The notes: generated by a model not told the origin, from the sequence alone. Numbered from the stretch's first letter, positions 7,854 through 17,559 are shown. The stretch: DNA of 64,000 bases from Mucilaginibacter aquariorum (GCF_024498135.1 NZ_JANHOH010000003.1:247428-311427), one strand, 5' to 3'. Translations and numbers: made by a program.

Positions 7854-9176
7854 ATGGATAATTTTATGGCCGCCAGGTCGCAAATGGCATTGTCCCTGGG
7901 CTTTCACATCATATTTTCGTGCATTGGAATGGTGATGCCATTCTTTATGGCGGTATCTCACTTTATATGGCTAAAAACCGGCAACCCGGTATACCAAAAC
8001 GTAACCAAGGCCTGGAGCAAAGGCGTGGCTATATTTTTCGCCACCGGCGCGGTATCGGGCACGGTGCTTTCATTTGAGCTGGGGCTGTTATGGCCAACCT
8101 TTATGAAACACGCCGGGCCAATATTTGGTATGCCGTTTTCGCTGGAAGGAACAGCCTTTTTCATAGAGGCGATAGCTTTAGGCTTTTTCCTTTATGGATG
8201 GAACAGGTTTAACCGATGGTTTCATTGGTTTACAGGTGTTGTGGTGGGCGTTAGTGGTTTAATATCAGGCATACTGGTAGTTGCCGCCAATGCCTGGATG
8301 AACAGCCCATCCGGCTTTGATTTTGTGGATGGCAAATACCTGAACATTGACCCCATAAAAGCCATGTTTAACCCTGCATGGTTTTCGCAGGCATTACACA
8401 TGTCGGTTGCTGCTTTTGCGGCCACAGGCTTTGCCGTGGCAGGTGTGCACGCGTTAATGATAATGCGGAAACGAAATATAAGCTTCCATATGCCGGCTTT
8501 TAAAATAGCCGCGGTATTTGGTGTAGTAGCTGCTATATTACAGCCTTTAAGCGGTGATATTTCGGCCAAAATGGTAGCAAAAAGGCAACCCGCCAAGCTT
8601 GCCGCCATGGAAGCGCATTTTAAAACAGAACCCTACTCCCCGCTTATTATTGGTGGCATCCCCGATGTTAAAAATAAGAAAGTAGACTACGCCATTGAGC
8701 TGCCCGGCATGCTCAGCTTTATGGTTCATGACGATTTTAAAACACCGGTAACAGGCCTGGACCAGATCCCCGAGAAAGACCAGCCGCCTATAGCGGTTAC
8801 GCATTACGCTTTCCAACTGATGGTGGCGCTTGGTATGCTGATGATGGCTTTAGGGATCATATACTTGATTGCCGTATTCAAGAAAAAGAACTGGTTTGAT
8901 AAACGCTGGTTCCTGAAGCTGTTTATATGGGCAACCCCAATAGGCTTTATTGCCGTAGAGGCCGGGTGGACAGTTACCGAAGTTGGCCGCCAACCCTGGA
9001 TAATACAAGGCGTTATGCGCACTGCCGATGCGGTTACACCCATGCCCGGTATAGGCTATTCGTTTTACCTGTTTACCGCTGTATATTTCACATTGAGCCT
9101 TGCGGTAATATTTTTGCTTTACAGGCAAATAAAAATGGTACCCGAGATTTATGACACTAAAACCGTTGCACCTTAA
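7854..9176 (+). CDS. cydA: Cytochrome bd ubiquinol oxidase subunit I
   Basis: Catalytic subunit of the bd-type terminal oxidase, which oxidises quinol and reduces oxygen to water in the inner membrane. 440 residues, shorter than E. coli CydA, as expected for the short-Q-loop form. Visible are the first haem-ligand histidine in SLGFHIIF (His18), EGTAFFIEAIALG with the two conserved glutamates, the second haem His in QALHMSVAA, and the quinone-site signature GWTVTEVGRQPWI. About nine membrane helices. cydB follows after 11 bases; no cydX or cydDC in the window. Function under low oxygen fits the FNR-like regulator upstream. Confidence 0.97.
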   Translation: MDNFMAARSQMALSLGFHIIFSCIGMVMPFFMAVSHFIWLKTGNPVYQNVTKAWSKGVAIFFATGAVSGTVLSFELGLLWPTFMKHAGPIFGMPFSLEGTAFFIEAIALGFFLYGWNRFNRWFHWFTGVVVGVSGLISGILVVAANAWMNSPSGFDFVDGKYLNIDPIKAMFNPAWFSQALHMSVAAFAATGFAVAGVHALMIMRKRNISFHMPAFKIAAVFGVVAAILQPLSGDISAKMVAKRQPAKLAAMEAHFKTEPYSPLIIGGIPDVKNKKVDYAIELPGMLSFMVHDDFKTPVTGLDQIPEKDQPPIAVTHYAFQLMVALGMLMMALGIIYLIAVFKKKNWFDKRWFLKLFIWATPIGFIAVEAGWTVTEVGRQPWIIQGVMRTADAVTPMPGIGYSFYLFTAVYFTLSLAVIFLLYRQIKMVPEIYDTKTVAP

Positions 9177-9187
9177 ATAGCAAACCC

Positions 9188-10222
9188 ATGATGATATATG
9201 TTGTGATCGTTTTTTTATGGGTGGCCTTATTACTCTACCTGGTGATGGGCGGGGCCGATTTTGGCGCGGGCATTATAGAGATGTTTACGTCCAACAAAAA
9301 TAAATCGCGCACGCGGCGCATTATGTATAACGCCATTGGGCCGATATGGGAGGCAAACCATATGTGGCTGATCATCGCCATTGTAATATTATTTGTGGGT
9401 TTCCCGGTGATATACGCCACCATGTCTACCTACCTGCATATCCCGCTTACGGTGATGCTGATGGGTATTATCGCGCGTGGTACGGCCCTCGCCTTCCGTA
9501 ATTATGATGCGGTGCACGATAATATGCAGAAGGTATATAACAAGATCTTTGTGTACTCCAGCTTTATAACGCCCCTGTTTTTAGGCATTATAGCCGGCAG
9601 CGCAGTATCCGGCCGGGTTGATCCGCAGGCTACCAACTTTATGGATGCTTACGTTTATAGCTGGCTCAACTGGTTCTCGGTAGCAATCGGCTTTTTCACG
9701 GTTGCGCTCTGCGGATTCTTAGCAGCCATTTACCTTATCGGCGAAACCCACGACGATGCAGAACGCAAAAGCTTTATCCGCAAAGCGAAGATCATGAACG
9801 TAGCTGCTGTAGTAGCCGGTTCGGTGGTTTTTATCGCTTCCATAAAAGAGAACATCCCGCTGGTACAATGGGTGTTCGGTAATTTTATTGGCATTGCTGC
9901 TGTAAGCGCGGCAAGTGTTTCCCTGATAGTAATGTGGTATTTGATCGCCAAGGGCAAACGCTTTATTATACGTGTATTGGCCGGCTTCCAGATGACCATG
10001 ATTCTGTTGACCACCACCTACAAGCACTACCCTAACATTATTATCCTGAAAAACGGCGGTCACCTGTCCCTTATCGATGATCAGGGTGCCGAGAAAACCA
10101 TCCAATCGCTTGGGATAGCTTTATTGGTTGGTAGTATATTTATCCTGCCCGCGCTGTTTTATTTGGTTTGGAGCTTTCAGCAAAAACCCGAGCAGGTGGA
10201 TAACGAGATGCATGGGCATTAG
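9188..10222 (+). CDS. cydB: Cytochrome bd ubiquinol oxidase subunit II
   Basis: 344 residues, second core subunit of the bd oxidase, with eight or so membrane helices. The start MMIYVVIVFLWVALLLYLVMGG and the block GPIWEANHMWLI are standard CydB marks. It lies 11 bases after cydA and must be cotranscribed. The tail is short and charged. Transcription probably ends at the hairpin near 10411-10438 after a stretch of repeat DNA. Confidence 0.97.
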   Translation: MMIYVVIVFLWVALLLYLVMGGADFGAGIIEMFTSNKNKSRTRRIMYNAIGPIWEANHMWLIIAIVILFVGFPVIYATMSTYLHIPLTVMLMGIIARGTALAFRNYDAVHDNMQKVYNKIFVYSSFITPLFLGIIAGSAVSGRVDPQATNFMDAYVYSWLNWFSVAIGFFTVALCGFLAAIYLIGETHDDAERKSFIRKAKIMNVAAVVAGSVVFIASIKENIPLVQWVFGNFIGIAAVSAASVSLIVMWYLIAKGKRFIIRVLAGFQMTMILLTTTYKHYPNIIILKNGGHLSLIDDQGAEKTIQSLGIALLVGSIFILPALFYLVWSFQQKPEQVDNEMHGH

Positions 10223-10262
10223 AAAGTCCGAAGTCGGGAAAGTCCGCAAGTCCGAAAGACGA
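10223..10262. repeat. AGTCCGAA-type short repeats
   Basis: Overlapping copies of AAGTCCG / GTCGGGAAAGTCCG directly after cydB. The same type of sequence is seen at 54785-54825. It looks like a REP-family element rather than coding DNA. Confidence 0.5.
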
Positions 10263-10281
10263 GCAACGGCTATCTTCTGAA

Positions 10282-10401
10282 TTTTCATGCAATCGCTCGG
10301 CTCCAGTCGAGTGACAATATTATCAGGCCTCCGGCCGTCAACGTATACTGCGGCGGGACGCCGCTGAATAGTCGTCACTCGGCTCCAGCCGAGCGACTGC
10401 G
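10282..10401. repeat. Inverted repeat with GCTCGGCTCCAG(T/C)CGAG ends
   Basis: The left end CAATCGCTCGGCTCCAGTCG (10289 on) and the right end GTCACTCGGCTCCAGCCGAG (10373 on) can pair as inverted copies, each also containing its own small hairpin; between them lies GGCCTCCGGCC and GGCGGGACGCCG. Such nested palindromes are typical of BIME/REP units. Confidence 0.7.
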
Positions 10402-10410
10402 TAAAACAAA

Positions 10411-10438
10411 AAAGCCATTACCTTTCGGCAATGGCTTT
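10411..10438. terminator. Bidirectional terminator between cydB and the phytase gene
   Basis: Hairpin AAAGCCATTaCC-TTT-CGGcAATGGCTTT flanked by A on the left and T on the right; placed between convergent genes, it can serve both. Confidence 0.75.
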
Positions 10439-10457
10439 GGTATTTAGTTTGGTTTTG

Positions 10458-11528
10458 TTATTTCACCTTCAACTCTTTACCGGCAATATCTTCCCAGCGG
10501 TAGTAATGAAATGTTCTATCGGTGCTCATTACTACAAAAAGGCCATGCTTAAAGGTATCGTTCAACGGCACATTCACCACATCAGAACCATCGCTTTCGC
10601 GGGCCTGTACATTGGCTATCTTCAATAGCTTGTGCTCAAAGGGGTTCTGTTTAGTGCCTTCCCTGCTAAAGATCTGGAAACGGTTGGCACCCTGGTCAGA
10701 CACCAAAATGTAACCGGTACTATCTGCCAACTTATAAATTGAGATCCCTTCATGATCAGCCTTAAAACCTGTGGTACCGAAAATAGCCAGCTGCTTATCC
10801 CCTTTCTCGGGGTCGGCATAATATTGGCGCACGCCTGTTTGCTCGTCGGAATAATAGATATAGCCCAGCTCGTTATCAACCGCAATGGCTTCTATTTCCT
10901 TTTTACCGCTATACTCGCCAAACTTGCGTACAAGGGTAGCTTTTACATTCCCTTTGCCATCATCGCCCAGTAAATACTGCCAAATGTAACCGCCTGTTTT
11001 GGGGCCACTTTTACGACCAACTATAGCATACATTTTACCATCCTTAGCGGTGTAGATAGAGATGCCCATCAGGTCGCGATACTCGTAACCTGTTTCACCA
11101 ACAAACATATCAATGCCGCCATTATCAACCGGCTTTATATCCGGTAACGAATAAATACGCAACTTGTGACTTATCCGTTCGGTAGTGATCGCGATATCTG
11201 TTGGTTTACCGTTTAGTATTAAACCGTAGGCAAGGTCAACATTGTTAGGGCGTTTTAATCCCCTAACAACTTTATCGGCTATTATCTTCCCTTGCAGGTC
11301 AAATACATATAAGGCGCCGTCGGCATCTTTATCGGTACCTATCACCAGGCTTTTGGCCGGGTCGGCTTTGTTTACCCAAATTGCAGGGTCATCTGTATCG
11401 TACTTAACGGCTTCGGTAATTATTACCGGTTTAATATCAGTAGTATCTGTAGATGTGCCTGGCTTGCAGGCACTATTCAGCAACAGTAAAGCTAATGGTG
11501 CAGCACAAAATATATTCACTCTCTTCAT
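10458..11528 (-). CDS. Beta-propeller phytase lipoprotein (3-phytase)
   Basis: 356 residues. Hydrolyses phytate to release phosphate, using calcium-bound active-site phosphates in the known beta-propeller phytase family. The N-terminus is a lipoprotein signal with lipobox NSAC (about Cys21), so it is probably anchored to the outer membrane. Family marks: YDTDDPAIWVN near residue 45, GTDKDADGALYVFD, and RPNNVDLAYG; later KEIEAIAVDNELGYIYYSDE and ADHEGISIYK, which carry acidic calcium ligands. It is the last gene of a probable operon with a beta-helix lipoprotein (4 bases upstream) and a TonB receptor. Confidence 0.93.
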   Translation of the reverse strand: MKRVNIFCAAPLALLLLNSACKPGTSTDTTDIKPVIITEAVKYDTDDPAIWVNKADPAKSLVIGTDKDADGALYVFDLQGKIIADKVVRGLKRPNNVDLAYGLILNGKPTDIAITTERISHKLRIYSLPDIKPVDNGGIDMFVGETGYEYRDLMGISIYTAKDGKMYAIVGRKSGPKTGGYIWQYLLGDDGKGNVKATLVRKFGEYSGKKEIEAIAVDNELGYIYYSDEQTGVRQYYADPEKGDKQLAIFGTTGFKADHEGISIYKLADSTGYILVSDQGANRFQIFSREGTKQNPFEHKLLKIANVQARESDGSDVVNVPLNDTFKHGLFVVMSTDRTFHYYRWEDIAGKELKVK

Positions 11529-11531
11529 TCG

Positions 11532-12797
11532 TTACAATTTAGTACCGTAAGCACCTACAAAGGTAGAAGGCTCGGGCGATGTATAGGTGATACCATTTGC
11601 GGTTGTAATACCCGCTTTGTGGTGGCGGGTAAAGTTAGTAGTGCCTTTTGTTAATGCAGGCGAATTACCCTGTAAGTGAAAATCCCAGCTGGTGTTAAAA
11701 TCCGGACTAACTTCTGAATTACTTAAGGGATAATTTACAAACTTAGGGTCATTATCGCCGGCCTTAGTGCCTCTTACATCGTTAGCGCCGCCGGGTACTA
11801 TATCATTACTGCCAACCTGGAACTGGTTAACCGTAGTTTGGTCGAAACCGTAATACCAGTTATTGTCGTTTTTAGAACGGTTATCTTCCAGTTTCTTAGG
11901 GTCGCGTTTTATACCGAAACGAGTGTTTGCAAACAGATTGTTATACAAATCGGCACGTACGGTTGCCTCTAACCAAACTGAACCACCTTTAGCGGTTGGT
12001 CTGCGCCAGCCGGTGTTTATCATGGTGTTATTGTAGGCGATGATATATGCCTGCGGGTTACGGTCGCCGCTGTTTGATAGTTTGAAGGCGTTGGTATTAC
12101 AGCTATAAACCAGGTTATAAGCCAGATCTGCCAAACATCCCGATTTAAAGTTCATGGCCTCGCCGCCTGTAACCCCCGTTGTATAAAACACGTTATTCGC
12201 GAAGATCACCTTACCTCCTTCTATATAACTACAATCTTCCTGAAAGTTGCGAATGACGCTGTTTTGCACAATAAGTTTACCGTTCACATTTGAGAACCAA
12301 AGCGCCGGCAGGTTTTCGCCGGCAACGGCTTTGTATAAACCCATTTTTACCGATGTTGATGCATCTGAAGTGGTTGCGCCACCGTACTCTAATATGGTAT
12401 GATCAAGCACAAGCTCGGCGCAGGTAGGTGCCGCAAGTATACCGCCCCATAGTTTGCCAAATTTATTTTCGGCAGTACGGTAAACATCGCTTACGGTAAA
12501 TTTAACCGGATTGGCATCTGTACCTAACGAATATAAATTACCTTTAATTACTATCTCGGGTTTTGCAGTTACATCCATCAATACGGTTACACCTTCTTCA
12601 ATGGTAAGGCTTTTCCCTTCGGGGATAATAATATCACCCTTAATTTCGTGTACGCTACCTTTTGCCCACACGCCGGATACCTCACCTATGGCCGAGCCAT
12701 TTTGCGGCGTTGTATCAACATCTATATTAGCTTTCTCGCAGCCTGTAAAAGCCAGCGTTGCCACCGTTAATACGGCTATGATCTGTTTAAATTTCAT
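11532..12797 (-). CDS. Surface lipoprotein with right-handed beta-helix fold, function unknown
   Basis: 421 residues with a lipoprotein signal (lipobox FTGC, Cys20). After a spacer, repeated short strands such as IIIPEGKSLTIEEGVTVLMD, IVIKGNLYSLGT, LIVQNSVIRNF and VIFANNVFYTTG show a parallel beta-helix, as seen in pectin-lyase-like and carbohydrate-binding proteins; no catalytic residues are evident. It lies between the TonB receptor (29 bases upstream) and the phytase (3 bases downstream), so a role in capturing or presenting the substrate at the cell surface is plausible but inferred. Confidence 0.8.
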   Translation of the reverse strand: MKFKQIIAVLTVATLAFTGCEKANIDVDTTPQNGSAIGEVSGVWAKGSVHEIKGDIIIPEGKSLTIEEGVTVLMDVTAKPEIVIKGNLYSLGTDANPVKFTVSDVYRTAENKFGKLWGGILAAPTCAELVLDHTILEYGGATTSDASTSVKMGLYKAVAGENLPALWFSNVNGKLIVQNSVIRNFQEDCSYIEGGKVIFANNVFYTTGVTGGEAMNFKSGCLADLAYNLVYSCNTNAFKLSNSGDRNPQAYIIAYNNTMINTGWRRPTAKGGSVWLEATVRADLYNNLFANTRFGIKRDPKKLEDNRSKNDNNWYYGFDQTTVNQFQVGSNDIVPGGANDVRGTKAGDNDPKFVNYPLSNSEVSPDFNTSWDFHLQGNSPALTKGTTNFTRHHKAGITTANGITYTSPEPSTFVGAYGTKL

Positions 12798-12826
12798 CTT
12801 ATTTATGTTTGAATATATTTTATAGC

Positions 12827-15604
12827 TTAATTAAACTTATATCTTAAACCTATCAGGTAACTTTGTCCATAAAAATCGTTACGTATAAGCGTATGCCCAT
12901 TTGATACCAGGTCCTCTTTGATCTTATCATTGGCCGGGTTAGTACCTTTTATGTACACCTTGGTTGGTGTATTAAGGAGATTGTTTGCCTTAATAAACGC
13001 GCTTAAGCCACCGGCAAAACGCTTCTCGGCAGAGACATCCATCTGTATAAAACCTTGCTGCCACTGATCGTTATTTACAAACTGCGATACCGCGATTATC
13101 CGCGATCCGGTGTAAGCGCCGGCAACCTGTATATCCCAACCTTTTTTGGTATCCTTATACAATAACGACAAGTTACCAATGTGTTCTGATTGCCCGTAAA
13201 GCGGCCTTGTTTGCATAACGTTTACTGTTTGAATGTCACCGCTGACAGGGTCGATCTGGCGTTTATTTTTAGGAGTAGTAATGCTGGAGTGCGTATAGGT
13301 ATAGTTAGCTTTAATACCTATTTTGTTGAAAAACTTAATATAGTCAATCTCCGCACCGTAGTTTTTGGCTGTACCAAAATTACCGGGTATGTAATAAATA
13401 TTATTGTGTACCGAACCATCAGTCTGGAAGATAAACTCTATTGGGTCTTTTATCCTTTTGTAAAATGCGCCTACAAGCAATTGCTCTGATGCACCCGGGA
13501 ATAGTTCATAACGCAGGTCGTAGTTATCGGCAAGCGCACGTTTTAGGTCAGGATTACCTTTTTCGTCATAATCTTCGCCCGGTACCACACCCGGGTTAAG
13601 TTCATAAAAGCCCGGGCGGTTAACAGCCCTGTAATATGACGCATGTAGTTGTTGCTTATCTGTTAAGTGATATTTTGCTGTTAAGCTTGGTAAAACATCT
13701 GTATATATTTGGTTACCTGAAGGTCTTGTTTCGCCCTGGGCAAATAACATGTTATACCCCTGGTTTGTATGCTCAACGCGCGCACCACCAATTAATTCCA
13801 AACCGTTTGATTTATAATTGAACATACCATAACCCGATGATGTCTTCTCTGATGCATCGTAAGTAAGCGGGTTGGCAACACCGCCGGTAGGGTTATTAAC
13901 CACTAATTGCAGATCGGTATAGTTCTGGAAATCTTTACCGTATAGCAACCCTGCGTTTGCTGCAGATGGCGAAAGTGAATAATTGTTATAGAAACCGCTC
14001 CTTTGTTTGTCGCGGTATAAACCACCAAAGCTCAGATCTAAATTTTTGTTGCCTCTAAAAATATTGTAAGTAAGGTCTAAATACCCTGCTTTATCATTAT
14101 CGGTATTACGTTCCCAACGCATTTCAACCGGTGAGGTATTTACCAATGAAGTACGGGTATTCTGAAAATTCTGCTGCAGCCCATTCAATTCAATATTGGT
14201 ATTCTGCGGAACCTCGTTTTGTGCGGTAGAGTATACTGCCGACCATTGTACCTTAAATTTATCGTCAAAAAACTTGTGATCGCCATGTAAGGTGCTGTTG
14301 TAGATCTTTTGCTCGGTTAAGCGGCTACGGGTATTGTAAACCAGCTCTGCATTACCTGCAGCAGGATCATAAACACCGTTAAATGTAGTAGATACCGCAT
14401 CACGTACCTGTTGATTTTTAAGGTCGACATACACGTTGTAAAGGCTGATCTTGTTGTTCTTATCAAATGCATAATCTACCTTGCCATGCAAGCCTAAACG
14501 TGTTTGATGTTCAGAATATTCGCGATAGCTTTTGTTGGTGATAATGCTGTATTCGTCGGTACCGGTTACAGTTGGATTGTATAGGGTACTGTTGCTTCCC
14601 CGATAAGTATTTTGGTAGCTACCTGCTACAATAACGCCTAATTTGCTGTCAAAAAAACGTTGCCCTAAAGACAAGCTGCCCACCATATTTGGAGCAGGCT
14701 TTTTTGAAGTATAATCAAACACACCTTTAGAAAAATCGGCCTGGGTAGCGTTATTGCTGCGGCCGTTTATTTCGTAAGGTGATTTATGGTTGATACCTGA
14801 TGCATCAAAGCTGGTGAAATTGCGATCGAAAAATAACTGGCTGTAACCTGTAGCTATATTAGCATTGATCTGGAAATGATCGGGCGCGTTTTTCATCACC
14901 ATGTTAACAGCGCCACCAATAGCATCAGCCTCTAAGTTTGGGGTAAGCGTTTTGTAAACCTCTAACCTATCTAATAAGTCAGACGGGAACAGGTCAAGCG
15001 GTACATAACGGTATTTATTATCCGGACTTGGGATCTTTACACCATTAACCAGTGTATAGTTATAGCGTTTATCCATACCACGAAGGATGGCGTACTGCCC
15101 GTCGCCATTGCTGTTACGCTCTATAGATACACCGGATACACGCTGCATAACGTTTGCAACCGTCAGATCGGGTGATACCTCAATGGCCTTACCCGATACG
15201 ATGTTCATTACCTGGGTAGCGTTCTGTTCAATGCGGCGGGCATCGCGGTCGTTTGAGCCGCTGGCTGTTGCCCTTACGGTAACCTCGTTAAGGTCTTTCG
15301 CTGCCGATTCCATGTAGATCTTCAGGTGAGCGTTATCCTCTTTCAGAATGGTGATCTGCCGGGTAATCGTTTTGTAAGTTATATAGCTGATACGGATGGC
15401 AGCTGCGCCCGGGGTCACGTCTTTTAATTCGAATGAGCCATCGAGCCCGGTGGTGGTGGCTTTGCCAGTGTTCTCTAAAACAACGGTTGCCCCTACCAGG
15501 GCCTCGCCCGATTGTTTATCGTAAACGTGGCCTTTTAATTTAGTAGCGCTTGCTATTGTAGCACAAAATAGCAGCGGCAATAGGATCTGTAAAAGTTTGT
15601 TCAT
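12827..15604 (-). CDS. TonB-dependent outer-membrane receptor with carboxypeptidase-like N-terminal domain
   Basis: 925 residues from the ATG at 15604 (MNKLLQILLPLLFCATIASA is a normal signal peptide; an in-frame ATG six codons earlier would spoil it). Order: signal, CarboxypepD-regulatory-like domain (about 23-105, GHVYDKQSGEALVGATVVLE), plug domain (about 120-235, with VMQRVSGVSIERN and DAIGGAVNMVMKN), then a 22-strand barrel ending in an aromatic/Asn residue (LIGLRYKFN). No SusD partner is present, so it is not a SusCD pair. Operon partners (beta-helix lipoprotein and phytase) point to a phosphate ester such as phytate or its products as the cargo; this is inference. Confidence 0.93.
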   Translation of the reverse strand: MNKLLQILLPLLFCATIASATKLKGHVYDKQSGEALVGATVVLENTGKATTTGLDGSFELKDVTPGAAAIRISYITYKTITRQITILKEDNAHLKIYMESAAKDLNEVTVRATASGSNDRDARRIEQNATQVMNIVSGKAIEVSPDLTVANVMQRVSGVSIERNSNGDGQYAILRGMDKRYNYTLVNGVKIPSPDNKYRYVPLDLFPSDLLDRLEVYKTLTPNLEADAIGGAVNMVMKNAPDHFQINANIATGYSQLFFDRNFTSFDASGINHKSPYEINGRSNNATQADFSKGVFDYTSKKPAPNMVGSLSLGQRFFDSKLGVIVAGSYQNTYRGSNSTLYNPTVTGTDEYSIITNKSYREYSEHQTRLGLHGKVDYAFDKNNKISLYNVYVDLKNQQVRDAVSTTFNGVYDPAAGNAELVYNTRSRLTEQKIYNSTLHGDHKFFDDKFKVQWSAVYSTAQNEVPQNTNIELNGLQQNFQNTRTSLVNTSPVEMRWERNTDNDKAGYLDLTYNIFRGNKNLDLSFGGLYRDKQRSGFYNNYSLSPSAANAGLLYGKDFQNYTDLQLVVNNPTGGVANPLTYDASEKTSSGYGMFNYKSNGLELIGGARVEHTNQGYNMLFAQGETRPSGNQIYTDVLPSLTAKYHLTDKQQLHASYYRAVNRPGFYELNPGVVPGEDYDEKGNPDLKRALADNYDLRYELFPGASEQLLVGAFYKRIKDPIEFIFQTDGSVHNNIYYIPGNFGTAKNYGAEIDYIKFFNKIGIKANYTYTHSSITTPKNKRQIDPVSGDIQTVNVMQTRPLYGQSEHIGNLSLLYKDTKKGWDIQVAGAYTGSRIIAVSQFVNNDQWQQGFIQMDVSAEKRFAGGLSAFIKANNLLNTPTKVYIKGTNPANDKIKEDLVSNGHTLIRNDFYGQSYLIGLRYKFN

Positions 15605-15694
15605 TGCTGTGATAACGTCCATTTTTTAATGACGCTGCAAAGGTGTGTATACATCCAAATAGAAATGAAACTTGTGGGGTTACATAAAGGCAAC

Positions 15695-15869
15695 ACCGTT
15701 ACATGGGTCGTATATTAAAAGGCAACAACAATACTCAACCCGTTGATTATAAAATATTTATGGCAATTAAAAACCTCCGTTATCATTTCATTACCGTTAC
15801 ATTAACATAATGTTAAGTGGGTAAAATGACTATAAAACCTATTAAAGTTATAGTGCTTTGTAACGGTGT
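15695..15869. promoter_or_regulatory. Regulatory region of the phytase operon with repeated ACCGTTAC and a palindrome
   Basis: The 264-bp gap before the TonB receptor gene holds ACCGTTACAT at 15695-15704 and 15793-15802 and the inverted form GTAACGGTGT at 15860-15869, plus a near-perfect palindrome TTAACAT-A-ATGTTAA at 15802-15816. The repeats are candidate binding sites for the adjacent TPR-HTH regulator or a phosphate-response regulator. No experimental support. Confidence 0.5.
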
Positions 15870-17482
15870 TATAAGGTTTGAATAAAGGCGGTGAGGTTGT
15901 CTCCCTGCGGAATATTGAGCTTTTTGCGTAATCTATAACGCGAAACCCTTAAACTATCGGTAGAGATACCCAACAGTGTAGCTATATCTGTAGAATCGAG
16001 ATTAATGCGGAGTAAAGCGATAAGGCGCATATCCGCAGAAGTTAATTCACTACTGTACTTTTTAATACTATCAAAAAACTGCTGATGCACCTGCTCAAAG
16101 GCATTGGTAAACTCTTTCCAATGCTGTTCGTGGTTAAAGCTTTCGTTTATCTGCAGTATTATCTGCTGCATTTGTTTCTTTTGATCGCGTTTATCCTCTT
16201 TCACCATAAGCTGTAACGTGCTGCGCAGATGCTCGAGTAACTGGTTATTTTTTATGAGATTAAGCGTATGGGTAGATAACTCCCTGCTTTTTACTTCCAG
16301 TTGCTGTTTAAGGCTCTCTTCTTCTAATTGCTGGTTCTTTAACTCCAGTTGCATCAGGTCGTGCTGTGCCTCCTTCTGTTTAGCCAACGCATTCTGATCT
16401 TTAATTTTTAAACGCTGCCTGCTAAAAATAACCATGCCCAAAACTACAAGCAACACCACTACCACCACTACCGCAACGGTTATAATGCGGTTGATCTTTC
16501 GGATGTTATTCAGGCGGTTGATCTCATCGCTTTTCTTGGTCATATCATACAACACTTGCAAAAAGGCCGTTTGGTTTACTCCATCCTTTGAATACACCTC
16601 CAGCGAATACTTACGACTTAATTCGGCGTAGTGATAGGCACTATCCATACGGTTCATTAACTCATATGCTTTACCCAGGTCCTTGCTGCAGGCGGCAAGC
16701 TGATAAATATTCCCCGTTTGCTCTGCCAAAGCCATAGCCCTGCGCGATTGCGTTATCCCCTGGCCATACTTACCTGTTTTGCGCAGTATATCGCCCAGGT
16801 TGTTGATCACTTCAATACTGGCTATTTCGTTATGCTCCTCTTTATAAAGCTGTAACGAATGGTTAAAGCAGGTATAGGCCGAATCGTATTTAGCCAGATC
16901 CTCATAAATACTACCCAGGTTCTCGTATATTTTTGCGGCCCCTTGTTTATAATTAGCCTGGGTATAACTGTTTAACGCTAAGTGCTGGTAGTAAAAAGAG
17001 CTATCGTACTGCCGGCGTTTTTCGTATAAATGGCCAATGTTGCCAAAAATTTCGGCCTGGCCTTTCAGGTTACCATTTTGCTGGTAAATGGCTAAGGCCC
17101 TGTTATACATAGCACGCGATTTTTCCAGCTGCTTATTATAATAGTACAAAACGCCCATTTCGCCCATGTTAGCGGCTAAAAGGTCAGATCTTTTACCTGT
17201 GCTGAAAATTTTATCGGCATGTAAATAAAAATCAAGCGCCTGGGCATAATGCCCTTGATTATAACAGATCTGGCCCATTTGCTGCAGGCAAATACCCTCG
17301 GTTACGGCATCGTTTTTGTCAACGGCCTGCGCGTGCAATTTCTTTAATATGATAAGTGCCGAATCGGGATGTTTTTGACTGAGTGAGCGGATAGAGTGTA
17401 ATTGCTCGTTTTGCGCATTTGCGGTAACGCTTAACAGCGTACTGCATGCAACTATTAATAAAAAATAAACACGTTTTAGCAT
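15869..17482 (-). CDS. TPR-repeat sensor-like protein with C-terminal LuxR-type HTH
   Basis: 537 residues: signal peptide (to about residue 24), at least six tetratricopeptide repeats (about 30-320), one transmembrane helix (about 330-350, run of Val/Ile), a long coiled coil (about 355-440), and a C-terminal HTH (about 475-535; LTSADMRLIALLRINL then DIATLLGISTDSLRVSRYRL) of the kind ending TPR-LuxR proteins of Bacteroidota. The topology places TPRs in the periplasm and the DNA-binding domain in the cytoplasm. It sits upstream of, and in the same direction as, the phytase operon with a 264-base regulatory gap, so it may control it; this is inference. Confidence 0.88.
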   Translation of the reverse strand: MLKRVYFLLIVACSTLLSVTANAQNEQLHSIRSLSQKHPDSALIILKKLHAQAVDKNDAVTEGICLQQMGQICYNQGHYAQALDFYLHADKIFSTGKRSDLLAANMGEMGVLYYYNKQLEKSRAMYNRALAIYQQNGNLKGQAEIFGNIGHLYEKRRQYDSSFYYQHLALNSYTQANYKQGAAKIYENLGSIYEDLAKYDSAYTCFNHSLQLYKEEHNEIASIEVINNLGDILRKTGKYGQGITQSRRAMALAEQTGNIYQLAACSKDLGKAYELMNRMDSAYHYAELSRKYSLEVYSKDGVNQTAFLQVLYDMTKKSDEINRLNNIRKINRIITVAVVVVVVLLVVLGMVIFSRQRLKIKDQNALAKQKEAQHDLMQLELKNQQLEEESLKQQLEVKSRELSTHTLNLIKNNQLLEHLRSTLQLMVKEDKRDQKKQMQQIILQINESFNHEQHWKEFTNAFEQVHQQFFDSIKKYSSELTSADMRLIALLRINLDSTDIATLLGISTDSLRVSRYRLRKKLNIPQGDNLTAFIQTL

Positions 17483-17559
17483 TTGCGGGCACCACTGTTA
17501 AATGAAGCGGTATGTGCCCGCAAATCAACCGTTTTAATATTAAGTTAACGTTAACAGTA

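Noticed and set aside
12827..15604. TonB receptor as a SusC with polysaccharide partner
   Set aside because: No SusD-like gene is adjacent; the neighbours are a beta-helix lipoprotein and a phytase.
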